Part shown: positions 1-7,912 of the stretch, piece by piece | How the letters are laid out: each line of letters begins with the position of its first letter | Position numbering within the stretch: the first letter of the stretch is position 1 | Origin: JAAFIP01 sp043766985 | GTDB lineage: Bacteria > Pseudomonadota > Gammaproteobacteria > Burkholderiales > Burkholderiaceae_C | Direction of reading: 5' to 3' | DNA length: 16,083 nucleotides | NCBI GenBank assembly: GCA_043766985.1 | Contig: JAYUHM010000065.1 | Coordinates: forward strand, 1-16,083 | Notes under the pieces: generated by a model | Seen by the model: the letters and a program-made list of their open reading frames with translations, nothing else | What the model was told of the DNA's origin: nothing | Database searches by the model: none | Translations under genes and position numbers: made by a program

Positions 1-2
1 TA

Positions 3-695
3 GAAAATCTGGACAGCCTGGCTGAGGGCGCCTGGAGCGGCATCGCCCAGCCCACCAGCATGCTGGGCTGCATTGTGGCCGGCGACGCGATTAAACGCCG
101 CGTCGAGTCGCAGTTGGAAGAACGCTGGGACACCAACGACCAATTTGCGCCGCGCTGGGTAGTAGCCAGCGCCGCCGAGGCCGGGCTGACCAACGGCTAT
201 GACCACCCCGCCCGCCTGGGTGCTGACCGCTGGGTAGCGATGATTGGCGCCTGGCAGTGGATGCAGGCGCAGCTACCCCCTGGCGCGCCCAACAAGCCGC
301 TGGTGGTGGTGATGGTGGGCACAGCAGTCACCGTGGAGGCCATCGACGGCAGCGGCAAGTTTCTAGGCGGCTTTATTTTGCCGGGCCACGGCATCATGCT
401 CAAGGCACTAGAGTCGGGCACGGCGGGCCTGCATGTGCCCACGGGCGACGTGACCGAGTTTCCCACCAACACCAGCGACGCGCTGACCAGCGGCGGTACC
501 TACGCCATTGCGGGTGCTGTGCGCCGCATGCACCACCATTTGCACCAGCGCACGGGCGAGCTGCCCTTGGTGGTGATGACCGGCGGCGCGGGCTGGAAGA
601 TGCAGCCGTCCATGGGCATGGAGGTAGAGCTTCTGGAGAGCTTGATATTTGACGGCCTGCTGGAGATTGCTTCGCGGCGCGGGCTGGCGGCTTAG
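3..695 (+). CDS. coaX: Type III pantothenate kinase, 3' part (5' end outside window)
   Basis: This is the first enzyme of coenzyme A synthesis: it phosphorylates pantothenate to 4'-phosphopantothenate in the cytoplasm. The frame is open from base 3, so the ATG at 60 is internal and the true start lies upstream of the window. Visible family motifs are HPARLGADRWVAMIGA, where the Asp of GADR is the expected catalytic base, the phosphate-contacting stretch GTAVTVEAID, GGFILPG, and a C-terminal VVMTGGAG motif. These belong to the ASKHA-fold type III kinases, not to the P-loop CoaA type. The N-terminal DxGNT nucleotide-binding motif would be off the left edge. The gene ends normally with TAG at 693-695. 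The next gene on this strand is 386 bp away, so no operon with it is apparent. Identification is firm; only length and start are unknown. Confidence 0.93.
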   Translation, partial: ENLDSLAEGAWSGIAQPTSMLGCIVAGDAIKRRVESQLEERWDTNDQFAPRWVVASAAEAGLTNGYDHPARLGADRWVAMIGAWQWMQAQLPPGAPNKPLVVVMVGTAVTVEAIDGSGKFLGGFILPGHGIMLKALESGTAGLHVPTGDVTEFPTNTSDALTSGGTYAIAGAVRRMHHHLHQRTGELPLVVMTGGAGWKMQPSMGMEVELLESLIFDGLLEIASRRGLAA

Positions 696-766
696 GAGGC
701 TGGTTTTACTTGTTCGCTGCGAGCTTGTCTTGCCCTTGTTTTGTACGAGCGCATTGGGACGGTGCT

Positions 767-829
767 GCTTCAGCTATGTAAGGGAGCAGGTCGAGGGCGC
801 AGCTTCAGTTTTGTACGGGAGCAGGTCGG
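767..829. repeat. Two-unit degenerate direct repeat, 35-bp period
   Basis: Two units, about 767-795 and 802-829, share GCTTCAG, then TGTA, then GGGAGCAGGTCG in the same order and spacing. A weaker third piece (TTTTGTACGAGC near 740-751) precedes them. The second unit runs directly into the left arm of the large hairpin at 819-923, so the two may be parts of one repetitive element. The 696-1081 gap contains no convincing gene; open frames there have no recognisable domain and no credible ribosome binding site. Confidence 0.6.
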
Positions 830-923
830 CGGTGTACTCAGCTCCGCGGCTGTCCCCCATGGCGGCTTATGGCCGCCTATTCCTCCTTTATGCCGCTGCG
901 CTGAGTACACCGCCGACCAGCTC
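819..923. repeat. Large imperfect inverted repeat (hairpin element) downstream of coaX
   Basis: The arms 819-842 and 900-923 pair at 23 of 24 positions; the core is GGTCGGCGGTGTACTCAGC against its complement. Weaker pairing continues inward to about 851 and 891. Inside the loop is a second small hairpin, GGCGGC (861-866) with GCCGCC (872-877). It starts 124 bp after the coaX stop and has no T-tract on either side, so it is not a classical intrinsic terminator. The size, near-perfect arms and nested stem suggest a REP/MITE-like intergenic element or a structured RNA. I cannot name a family. Confidence 0.7.
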
Positions 924-1081
924 TCGCGAAGTAGTGGGCGATCTACCGCTGTGGCCCAACCAAACCAGAGCGAGCACAGAGCTGAACCGAAGCCAGTTTT
1001 CCCGCCCCAGGGCGCAAGATTTGTGCAGCGGAAAATTTCTCGCACAATACCCACACATCAACGCATCCACAAAGGCCCACC

Positions 1082-2074
1082 ATGCCCGCTGCAAGTAAAA
1101 GCAATATCAATCTACTGGCTACAAAAATAATAGCATATTGTGCCGTACTCTTGTGGTCTTCCACCGCATTTGCACAGCAAAAGCCCATTCGCCTGGTAGT
1201 GCCCTACGCAGCCGGTGGCCCGATTGATATAACCGCACGCCTGCTGGCCGAGCGGGTTAAAGACAGCCTGGGCCCGGTGATCATCGACAACAAACCCGGC
1301 GCGGGCGGCAACATCGGCGCGGATGCGGTGGCCAAGGCCGCGCCGGACGGCTTGACGATTGGCATTGCCGCCCTGGCTACCCACGCCATCAACCCCTGGC
1401 TGTACAGCAAGATGCCCTACAACGCGGCCACCGACTTTGCGGCCATCACGCAAATGGTGCGCGTGCCCAATGTGCTGGTGATAAACAGCGAGACCGCTGC
1501 GCGCTTAAAAATCAACACCCTGGCCGACTTGGTACGCTACGCCAAAGCCCACCCCGGCCAGCTCAACTACGGCAGCGGCGGCAACGGCAGTGGCGGCCAT
1601 TTGGCGGGCGAAATGTTCAAGCAGCAGGCGGGCATATTTGCGGTGCATATTCCCTACAACGGCGGCAACCCAGCGCAGCTGGCGCTGCTGTCCGCCCAGG
1701 TAGACTTTAATTTTGACAACCTGGCCACCGCCGCGCCTAATATCCGTGCTGGCAAGCTCAAGGCGTTGGCCGTTACCAGCGCCCAGCGCAGCGCCGCGCT
1801 GCCCGAGGTGCCTGCGGTGGGTGAGACCTACCAAGGCTTTGAGGTGGACACTTGGTGGGGCCTGGTAGCCCCCAAAGCCACACCGCCTGAACTGATAGAC
1901 AAATACAACCAGGCCTTTGTGCAGGCGCTACAGTCCGATCAGGCTAAAACGCGGTTTGCCAGCCTGATGGCCGAGCCAGTGGCCAGCAGCAGCGCAGCGT
2001 TTGCTGCCATGATGCTGCGCGAGCTGGCCAAGTACGAAAAACCTGTCAGGGCCAGTGGGGCCAAGGTGGACTAA
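1082..2074 (+). CDS. Bug/TctC-family periplasmic solute-binding protein
   Basis: This is a periplasmic substrate-binding protein of the Bug (TctC) family, which binds small carboxylates and related compounds for tripartite tricarboxylate transporters. At 330 aa it has the usual length. An N-terminal signal peptide is evident, with hydrophobic core around residues 15-24 and a likely cleavage after AFA at about residue 31. Mature landmarks are IRLVVPYAAGGPIDITAR, DNKPGAGGNIGADAVAKAAPDG, LNYGSGGNGSGGHLAGEMFK, HIPYNGG and WWGLVAPKATP, all typical positions for this family. No TctA or TctB membrane gene lies nearby, so it is an orphan, as is common in Burkholderiales. The substrate cannot be told. 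The ATG at 1082 has only a weak upstream purine stretch. Residues 13-26 are encoded by a copy of the dispersed 42-bp repeat. The stop overlaps the stop of the convergent gene. Confidence 0.92.
   Translation: MPAASKSNINLLATKIIAYCAVLLWSSTAFAQQKPIRLVVPYAAGGPIDITARLLAERVKDSLGPVIIDNKPGAGGNIGADAVAKAAPDGLTIGIAALATHAINPWLYSKMPYNAATDFAAITQMVRVPNVLVINSETAARLKINTLADLVRYAKAHPGQLNYGSGGNGSGGHLAGEMFKQQAGIFAVHIPYNGGNPAQLALLSAQVDFNFDNLATAAPNIRAGKLKALAVTSAQRSAALPEVPAVGETYQGFEVDTWWGLVAPKATPPELIDKYNQAFVQALQSDQAKTRFASLMAEPVASSSAAFAAMMLRELAKYEKPVRASGAKVD
1118..1159 (-). repeat. 42-bp dispersed repeat, copy A (inside the Bug signal peptide)
   Basis: Read on the minus strand this follows the pattern of the family: an AGCCCA-like end, a central TAGCACAA(G/T)CTGCTAT-like core, then an AT-rich stretch ending TAGC. 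Copy A is one of the more diverged members; on the plus strand it runs from GCTACAAAAATAATAGCA to a CTCTTGTGG end. It is in frame and supplies residues 13-26 of the Bug protein, the hydrophobic core of the signal peptide. Confidence 0.55.
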
Positions 2075-3942
2075 CCTGCCAGCCTTGATCCAGGCTTAGG
2101 CCGCAATGCGATGGTAGGGATGATGGGCGTTGCCTCAATGGCATTGATTTTTGCCACAATTTCCGAACTGCTAAAGGGCGCCGCAACGGTGATGTTGGGG
2201 GCTTCAGAATGGCCTTCGCTCGGACGGGTGCTGGGCGCCGAATCTACAAACTGCACCCGCCGAGAGGTGCCGTTGCCCATTTGGTTCAGGCGCGTGCGCA
2301 GCGCTTCCAGTACCTGCGCCGCGGCCGAAATGCCCTTGTTGGAGGCCCAAACCGCCACATGCACGTCATAGACGTTATTGTCCACTTGGGGTCGGCCGGA
2401 GAGCATACACACACTGAGAATTTTGGTGCCCAGCGCATTGAGCCGCTCGCGCGAGATGGGCGCTTCGATCATGAATACAAAATGGTCGTCGTCCAGTCGC
2501 GCCACGATGTCGATCGGGCGGCATAGCTTGCTCAGGCGCGCCCCCAGATGCGACAGCACGGCGCCGCGCTGCGACGACGAGAGGGGCTCGATGTAGCTGG
2601 CGTAGTCCAGCCAGCGAACCATCAGCACGCCGCAAGGCTCCTCAAAACGCTCGCTGCGTGCCAGCATTATTGGCAAACGAACATTTAAGGTGCGCGCCAG
2701 TGGCAATCCAGTGGCAACGTCGTTGTCAACGCTGGCCTGCTCGCGCTCGCGGATGATTTGGGCCTCACGGGTGCTGGCAATTAACACCCGGTAGATCACC
2801 AACATGCCCACACAACCTACCAGCAAGCTGCACAACTGCGCCAGTTCGATGTGCCTGACCCAACCCAGGTTGTAGGCAATGCGGGTAAACAGTGTCACTG
2901 CAAGCGGCACCATCCCTGCGCTGAGACACCACAACCACACCTGCTGCGAGCGCCACGCCATCCAGGCGGACGAACCGGCAATCCAGACAATGGCCAACCC
3001 GGTTAAGGCGTTCAGCACTGCGCGCGGAAACTCGTGGGGGATGACGGCATACACCACGGATACGCACAGCAGCACGGCGGTGACGGCAATGGAGGCTTTG
3101 TAGATTTTTGGAAAAATTTCTTTAGACACGCTGGCCTGCGCGTAAAACCAGGTAGACGCTGCCAAAAAGAACAACCAACTGAGCCAGCACATGGCATGCG
3201 TGAGGTGAGGGCTGTGCGGCCATAGCCGTTGCCCGGCATAGCCAATCAGCACCAACTGCACCAGCAAGAGCGACACCACCACCAGTGCAAACCAGGCAAA
3301 GTTCAGGTTGCGGTAGGTGCGCGCTGCCAGTAAGCCCAGCAGGCCCAGCAGGCAGAACAAGCCAAACATCAAACCTACCAGAATGCCCACCTGCGCCGAG
3401 TCGTCCACGTATTCGTTGGCCGATATCAGCTCGGGCCGTTGTACCAATGCGCTGTCGTGCTCTAGTTTGAGGTAGTAGGTTTGCACCCGGTCTGTTCGGG
3501 TAAGCAGTGCAAAAGTAGCCCGGTTGGAGGGCACAGGCCAATGCGCCATGGGCACTTTTTCACCCGCGCTCAGGGTTTTCCAGCTGTTGCCAGGGTCTTG
3601 AAAATAAAACACCACCCGTTCGAGTGACAGGTGCGGTATGCGCAGGTACCACAGCTCGGGCGTGCTGGTGGCAGGCAAGCCAAAGCGCAGCCATACATCG
3701 CTTTGCTTGGCCGTGGGCAGCAAGGTGCTGGGTGTGTAAGCAGCAAAGCCTTGGGGTTTGTCAGCGGCTTGGAAAGTGTCGGGGTTTTGTACGCTGCCTT
3801 TGGGTACGGCCAGCCATTGCAAGGGCGTGGCCAATGCAATGCTAGGGCTGTCGTCTGATAAAAGAGCCAACGCCTGCGCCGCCGCAAAATGGGGTGTGCA
3901 CCAGCATAGTAAGCACAGCAGTAAATTTCGAATCAAGCTCAA
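2071..3942 (-). CDS. 7TMR-DISM membrane sensor with degenerate GGDEF domain
   Basis: A probable inner-membrane signalling protein. The order is a cleavable signal peptide (ending near AAAQA), a periplasmic 7TMR-DISM extracellular-type domain with WLRFGLPATSTPELWYLRIPH and VVFYFQD, about seven membrane helices (from GILVGLMFGLFCLLGLLGLL to VGCVGMLVIYRVL), then a cytoplasmic GGDEF-like domain starting at DNDVATGLPLARTL. The signature GGDEF is replaced by L-D-D-D-H-F (2479-2496), so diguanylate cyclase activity is unlikely; it may bind nucleotide or act through protein contacts. I chose the TTG at 3942 because GGAAG lies five bases upstream and the signal peptide then starts at once (MSLIRNLL). 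A TTG at 3969 would add nine residues and has no good ribosome binding site. It is convergent with the Bug gene. No output partner is encoded next to it. Confidence 0.82.
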   Translation of the reverse strand: MSLIRNLLLCLLCWCTPHFAAAQALALLSDDSPSIALATPLQWLAVPKGSVQNPDTFQAADKPQGFAAYTPSTLLPTAKQSDVWLRFGLPATSTPELWYLRIPHLSLERVVFYFQDPGNSWKTLSAGEKVPMAHWPVPSNRATFALLTRTDRVQTYYLKLEHDSALVQRPELISANEYVDDSAQVGILVGLMFGLFCLLGLLGLLAARTYRNLNFAWFALVVVSLLLVQLVLIGYAGQRLWPHSPHLTHAMCWLSWLFFLAASTWFYAQASVSKEIFPKIYKASIAVTAVLLCVSVVYAVIPHEFPRAVLNALTGLAIVWIAGSSAWMAWRSQQVWLWCLSAGMVPLAVTLFTRIAYNLGWVRHIELAQLCSLLVGCVGMLVIYRVLIASTREAQIIREREQASVDNDVATGLPLARTLNVRLPIMLARSERFEEPCGVLMVRWLDYASYIEPLSSSQRGAVLSHLGARLSKLCRPIDIVARLDDDHFVFMIEAPISRERLNALGTKILSVCMLSGRPQVDNNVYDVHVAVWASNKGISAAAQVLEALRTRLNQMGNGTSRRVQFVDSAPSTRPSEGHSEAPNITVAAPFSSSEIVAKINAIEATPIIPTIALRPKPGSRLAG

Positions 3943-4088
3943 CGTGTCTTCCGCACAAAAAGGGGCCAATAGCTACGCTCGCCAGGTGCTCCGATGAAGA
4001 GTGCGAAACGTTGTAACTGCGCGCAGTGTAGGGGTTGGGGAAGGTTTCTGGATAGATAAAAAACCTTGCCGTGCGAAAATTCACGCCA

Positions 4089-4105
4089 GTTGGCATTGCG
4101 CCAAC
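4089..4105 (-). terminator. Possible weak terminator hairpin after livF
   Basis: GTTGGC (4089-4094) pairs with GCCAAC (4100-4105) around a five-base loop, 10 bases beyond the livF stop. On the minus strand it is followed by an AATTTT stretch and later by a run of six T, but not immediately, so efficient termination is uncertain. The rest of the 3943-4114 gap should hold the promoter of the 7TMR-DISM gene; I see no clear -10/-35 pair. Confidence 0.35.
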
Positions 4106-4114
4106 GTATCGCGG

Positions 4115-4843
4115 CTATTCCCCCAAGTAAGCCGCACGCACCTTGGGGTCGTTCAGCAGCTGCTTGGCCTCGCCACTCATGGTGATCAGGCCCGACTCCA
4201 TCACATAGCCACGGTTGGCAATGCCCAGTGCGCGGCTGGCATTTTGCTCTACCAGCAGCACGGTCACGCCCTGCGCGTAGACATCGCGCACCACCTCAAA
4301 AATTTTGTCGACCATGATGGGTGACAGGCCCATGGAGGGCTCGTCCAGCAGCAGTACTTTGGGGCGGCTCATCAGCGCACGGCCCATGGCCAGCATTTGC
4401 TGTTCGCCGCCGCTCATGGTGCCCGCCAGTTGGTCTTTGCGCTCTTTCAGGCGGGGGAAAATGCCAAACACTTTCTCAATGTCCAAGGCAATCTCGGCCT
4501 TGTCATTGCGGATGTAGGCCCCCATCAGCAAGTTCTCGGTAATGGTCATGCGGGCAAACACGCCGCGCCCCTCGGGCACCATGGCCAGGCCTTGTTTGAC
4601 CAAGTCCCACGAGCCTTTGCCAGCGATGTTCTGCCCCAGGTATTCAATCGTGCCATCGGCGGCTGCCAGTGAGCCGGTGATGGCCTTCATGGTGGTGGTT
4701 TTACCTGCACCGTTAGAGCCGATCAGGGTGACCAGTTCGCCTTCGCGCACTTCAAAGTCTGCACCTTTGACGGCCTGAATGCCGCCGTAGGACACTTTGA
4801 GGCCCGATACCTTGAGGAGGACTTTGTTGCTTTGTTCAGTCAT
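4115..4843 (-). CDS. livF: Branched-chain amino acid ABC transporter, ATP-binding subunit LivF
   Basis: The second of the two ATPases of a high-affinity branched-chain amino acid (LIV/HAAT-type) importer, acting on the cytoplasmic face of the LivHM channel. At 242 aa it has the normal length. The Walker A motif GSNGAGKTT is at residues 42-50, the ABC signature is MSGGEQQMLAMGRAL, Walker B is VLLLDEPSMGLSP, and the H-loop region is replaced by the LLVEQNASRAL stretch usual for LivF. The ATG at 4843 is preceded by GAGGA. It lies 15 bp after livG and is the last gene of the livHMGF operon. Substrate could be leucine, isoleucine and valine or a related amide or amino acid; the sequence does not decide. 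Confidence 0.93.
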   Translation of the reverse strand: MTEQSNKVLLKVSGLKVSYGGIQAVKGADFEVREGELVTLIGSNGAGKTTTMKAITGSLAAADGTIEYLGQNIAGKGSWDLVKQGLAMVPEGRGVFARMTITENLLMGAYIRNDKAEIALDIEKVFGIFPRLKERKDQLAGTMSGGEQQMLAMGRALMSRPKVLLLDEPSMGLSPIMVDKIFEVVRDVYAQGVTVLLVEQNASRALGIANRGYVMESGLITMSGEAKQLLNDPKVRAAYLGE

Positions 4844-4858
4844 ATGGTCAGTTCCTCT

Positions 4859-5629
4859 TTAGGCGTGGCCTGCGCCCAGATAGGCTTCAATCACTTTTTC
4901 GTTTTTTTGCACATCGGCGGGCGTGCCCTCGGCAATCTGCTTGCCGTAGTCCAGCACTGTCACGCGGTCGCACAGGCCCATCACCAGCTTCACATCGTGC
5001 TCGATCAGCAAAATGGTGCGGTTGTCTTTGCGGATCTGGTCGATCAGCTCGCGCAGCAGCACTTTTTCGGTGGCGTTCATGCCGGCGGCGGGCTCGTCCA
5101 GGGCAATCAGTTGCGGGTCGGTGGCCAGGGCCCGGGCAATCTCCAGGCGGCGCTGGTCGCCGTAGCTTAAAGTGCGGGCTTTGTAGTCGGCAAACTTGGC
5201 GATGCCTACATACTCCAGCAGCTCGTGCGCGCGCTTGGCAATGGCGGCTTCTTCGTGGCGCGCAGCGGGGGTGCGAAACAGCGCGCCCAGCACGCCAGCA
5301 TGGGTGCGCACATGGCGGCCCACCATCACGTTTTCCAGCGCCGTCATTTCGTTAAACAGGCGGATGTTCTGGAAGGTGCGGGCAATACCGGCCTTGGCCA
5401 CCTCGTGCACCGCACTGGGTGTGTAGGGCTTGCCTGCCAGCTCAAACGTGCCACTATCGGGCGTGTACAGGCCCGTCAACACGTTAAAGAAGGTGGTTTT
5501 ACCGGCGCCGTTGGGGCCAATCAGGCCGTAGACCTGGCCGCGCTGGATGGTGATGCCCACATCGCTTAGCGCTTGCAGGCCGCCAAAGCGTTTGGAGACG
5601 CCGGCTACTTTGAGAACTGTATCTGTCAT
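4859..5629 (-). CDS. livG: Branched-chain amino acid ABC transporter, ATP-binding subunit LivG
   Basis: The first ATPase of the LIV-type importer, 256 aa from the chosen start. Walker A GPNGAGKTT is at residues 38-46, the signature is LSYGDQRRLEIARAL, Walker B is LIALDEPAAGMN, followed by the switch segment LLIEHDVKLVMGLCDRV. LDEPAAGMN is characteristic of LivG as opposed to LivF. The open frame extends 17 codons further to 5680, but the ATG at 5629 has AAGGAG nine bases upstream and gives the expected N terminus (MTDTVLKVAGV); the longer start would run into the end of livM. The gap to livM is 13 bp and to livF 15 bp, so co-translation in one operon is expected. Confidence 0.93.
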   Translation of the reverse strand: MTDTVLKVAGVSKRFGGLQALSDVGITIQRGQVYGLIGPNGAGKTTFFNVLTGLYTPDSGTFELAGKPYTPSAVHEVAKAGIARTFQNIRLFNEMTALENVMVGRHVRTHAGVLGALFRTPAARHEEAAIAKRAHELLEYVGIAKFADYKARTLSYGDQRRLEIARALATDPQLIALDEPAAGMNATEKVLLRELIDQIRKDNRTILLIEHDVKLVMGLCDRVTVLDYGKQIAEGTPADVQKNEKVIEAYLGAGHA

Positions 5630-5642
5630 TTTTGCGTTCTCC

Positions 5643-6755
5643 TTATTTAGGTGCAGGTGCGTTTTGCAACGACTTGCCATGCTCCGGCGAGGGCCACAGG
5701 CCCTTGGGCTTGATCAGCACCACCGAGATCATGGCCACGGCGATCAGCAACTGACGCAAGATGGAAGCGTCCAGCCGGCCATCGGTCATGGCCTGCAGCG
5801 GGCCAGCCACATAGCGCAGCACCTCGGGCAGCGACGACAGCAGTAGCGCGCCCAAAATCACGCCAGGGATATGGCCCAAGCCACCCAGCACAATCATGGC
5901 CACAATCATCACTGACTCCATCAGCGAGAACGACTCGGGCGACACAAAGCCCTGGAACGGTGCAAACATGGCGCCCGATACGCCACCAAAAGTAGCGCCC
6001 ATGCCAAAGGCCAGCAGCTTCATGTTGCGGGTGTTGATACCCATGGCCTTGGCAGCAATTTCGTCTTCCCGAATGGCCATCCAGGCGCGGCCAATGCGCG
6101 ATTTTTCCAGCCGGTAGCACAGGAAAATAGCCACGATCACCAACCCCAAGAACAGGTAGTAGTACAGCGACACGTTGGCAATGGAAAAGCCAAACACCTC
6201 GACCCGTTTGCCCAAATCGAGCCCAAAAAATTTGACCGAATCAATTTGGTTGATACCTTTGGGCCCGTTGGTGATGTTGACCGGGTGGTCCAGGTTGTTG
6301 AGGAACACGCGGATAATCTCGCCAAAGCCAAGCGTGACGATGGCCAGGTAGTCACCGCGCAGCTTGAGGGTGGGCGCGCCCAGCAGCACGCCCAGCATGC
6401 CAGCCAAAATTGCGGCCAGCGGCACCGCTACCCACAGCGGCATGTGCAGCCCACCGGGGAACATGGCGGCAATGGCGGGGAAGGTGTCGGTTAGGTGCGG
6501 CGACGCCAGCAGGGCGTAGATATAAGCACCCAGTGCATAAAACGCCACAAAGCCCAAGTCCAGCAGGCCGGCGTTGCCCACCACAATGTTCAGGCCCAGG
6601 GACAGCAAGATGTAGAGCAGGGCCACGTCCAAAATACGCACCCAGCCGCTGCCTGCTTGCTGCACGATCAGGGGCAGTACCAGCAGCGCCATGGCGCAAA
6701 ATATATAGAACGTGGTGCGCTGCTTGCCTTGTAGAGAATCAAACCATGTAGTCAT
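5643..6755 (-). CDS. livM: Branched-chain amino acid ABC transporter, permease LivM
   Basis: One of two membrane subunits forming the transport channel. It has 370 aa with many hydrophobic segments, beginning at TFYIFCAMALLVLPLIV and continuing through LLYILLSLGLNIVVGNAGLLDLGFVAFYALGAY-type helices. The conserved LivM cytoplasmic coupling stretch is clear: the run containing VTLGFGEIIRVFLNN followed by NITNGPKGI. The C-terminal half has FGGVSGAMFAPFQGFVSPESF and a helix VMIVAMIVLGGLGHIPGVILG. AGGAG lies nine bases upstream of the ATG. It follows livH by 18 bp and precedes livG by 13 bp on the same strand. A short basic tail (KPKGLWPSPEHGKS) ends the protein in the cytoplasm. Confidence 0.93.
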   Translation of the reverse strand: MTTWFDSLQGKQRTTFYIFCAMALLVLPLIVQQAGSGWVRILDVALLYILLSLGLNIVVGNAGLLDLGFVAFYALGAYIYALLASPHLTDTFPAIAAMFPGGLHMPLWVAVPLAAILAGMLGVLLGAPTLKLRGDYLAIVTLGFGEIIRVFLNNLDHPVNITNGPKGINQIDSVKFFGLDLGKRVEVFGFSIANVSLYYYLFLGLVIVAIFLCYRLEKSRIGRAWMAIREDEIAAKAMGINTRNMKLLAFGMGATFGGVSGAMFAPFQGFVSPESFSLMESVMIVAMIVLGGLGHIPGVILGALLLSSLPEVLRYVAGPLQAMTDGRLDASILRQLLIAVAMISVVLIKPKGLWPSPEHGKSLQNAPAPK

Positions 6756-6773
6756 TTTTGTATCTCCTGGTGG

Positions 6774-7703
6774 TTAAGCGCGGTCGGCCACGCGTTCACC
6801 CAGCAAGCCCGAGGGGCGCAAGGTCAACATAAAAATCAGCACCACAAAGGCCAAAATATCGACGTAATGGCTGCCCAAAACGCCGCCGGTCAGGGTGCCC
6901 AAGTAGCCTGCGCCGAGCGACTCGATCAAGCCCAGCAAAATGCCGCCCACCACTGCACCGGCCAGGTTGCCAATGCCGCCAAACACGGCTGCGGTAAAGG
7001 CTTTCAGGCCGGGTAAAAAGCCCATGGTGTGGTTGACGGTGCCGTAGTTGGCGGCCCACATCACCCCGGCAATGGCGGCCAAAATGGCGCCAATCACAAA
7101 GGTGGCCGAAATCACCACATCGGGCTTGACACCCATAAGGGCCGCCACGCGCGGGTTCTCGGCCGTGGCGCGCATGGCGCGCCCCAAGCTGGTGCGGTGC
7201 ACGATGTACATCAGCACCGACAGCGAAATGGCAGTGGTGGCCAAGATGATGATTTGTGTGAGCGTAATCACCGCGCCGCCAATCTCATACGGCACAGGCG
7301 GCAGCAGGTTGGGGTAAGGCTTGTAGTTGGGCTTCCAGATGATCATGGCCAGGGTTTGCAGCAAAATGCTCATGCCGATGGCGCTGATCAGCGGGGCCAG
7401 CCGGGGGCTGTTGCGTAAAGATCGGTAGGCCACCTTCTCAATGGTGAAGTTCAGCACCGCGCAGACCACGCAGGCAATGATCAGGGCCAGCAGCAAAATC
7501 AGCCAGCCGGGCGTGCCGGGCATGGACTCTTTCATCATGCCAATCACGCTCCAGCTGGTCAGGGCGCCCACCATCAGCACCTCGCCGTGGGCAAAATTAA
7601 TGAGGTTGATAATGCCGTACACCATGGTGTAGCCAAGGGCTACCAGAGCGTACATGCTGCCAAGAACCAGACCGTTGATGATCTGTTGCAGGAAAGTTTC
7701 CAT
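6774..7703 (-). CDS. livH: Branched-chain amino acid ABC transporter, permease LivH
   Basis: The other membrane subunit of the LIV-type importer, 309 aa, usual length. The N terminus METFLQQIINGLVLGSMYAL and the motif INLINFAHGEVLMVGA are diagnostic of LivH. The loop SLGRAMRATAENPRVAALMGV is the cytoplasmic helix that contacts the ATPases, and the C-terminal AAVFGGIGNLAGAVVGG is equally conserved. The ATG at 7703 is preceded by CGGAG. It is the first gene of the operon livH-livM-livG-livF; the usual livK binding-protein gene is not upstream (rarA is) and not downstream, so the binding protein must come from elsewhere in the genome. The Bug protein at 1082 is a different family and not a likely partner. 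Confidence 0.94.
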   Translation of the reverse strand: METFLQQIINGLVLGSMYALVALGYTMVYGIINLINFAHGEVLMVGALTSWSVIGMMKESMPGTPGWLILLLALIIACVVCAVLNFTIEKVAYRSLRNSPRLAPLISAIGMSILLQTLAMIIWKPNYKPYPNLLPPVPYEIGGAVITLTQIIILATTAISLSVLMYIVHRTSLGRAMRATAENPRVAALMGVKPDVVISATFVIGAILAAIAGVMWAANYGTVNHTMGFLPGLKAFTAAVFGGIGNLAGAVVGGILLGLIESLGAGYLGTLTGGVLGSHYVDILAFVVLIFMLTLRPSGLLGERVADRA

Positions 7704-7760
7704 CTATTTTTCTCCGAAACGTGAAGTCAGTATGCACCTGCGATGCTGAGTCTGGCTAGC

Positions 7761-7804
7761 AAAAAACCCGCCAAATTTTGACTTGTGGTCGCAAAATGCG
7801 GGTT
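7761..7804 (-). terminator. Hairpin with T-tract between rarA and livH
   Basis: On the minus strand AACCCGC (7798-7804) pairs with GCGGGTT (7765-7771), extended by ATTTTG with CAAAAT across a three-base bulge; loop 11 bases. The stem ends in a run of six T (7766-7761), as in an intrinsic terminator. It lies 109 bp beyond the rarA stop and 57 bp before the livH start. It most simply ends rarA transcription. If the liv promoter is upstream of it (a TACAAT-like -10 sits at 7819-7814), it would act instead as an attenuator in the liv leader. Confidence 0.6.
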
Positions 7805-7912
7805 GGTGGCGGCATTGTAGCCAAGCGCTTAGTCTTTGCGCCGCTTTACGCGGGACGACCGGGCCGGGTTTACCCGCAAGCTATTCGCCGTATCAGCCGC
7901 ATTATTTTAGTA

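Noticed and set aside
649..1130. Open frames of 94 to 149 codons on both strands across the coaX-Bug gap
   Set aside because: They cross the inverted repeat, overlap one another in several frames, have no domain-like sequence and no good ribosome binding site; they arise from the stop-poor GC-rich DNA.
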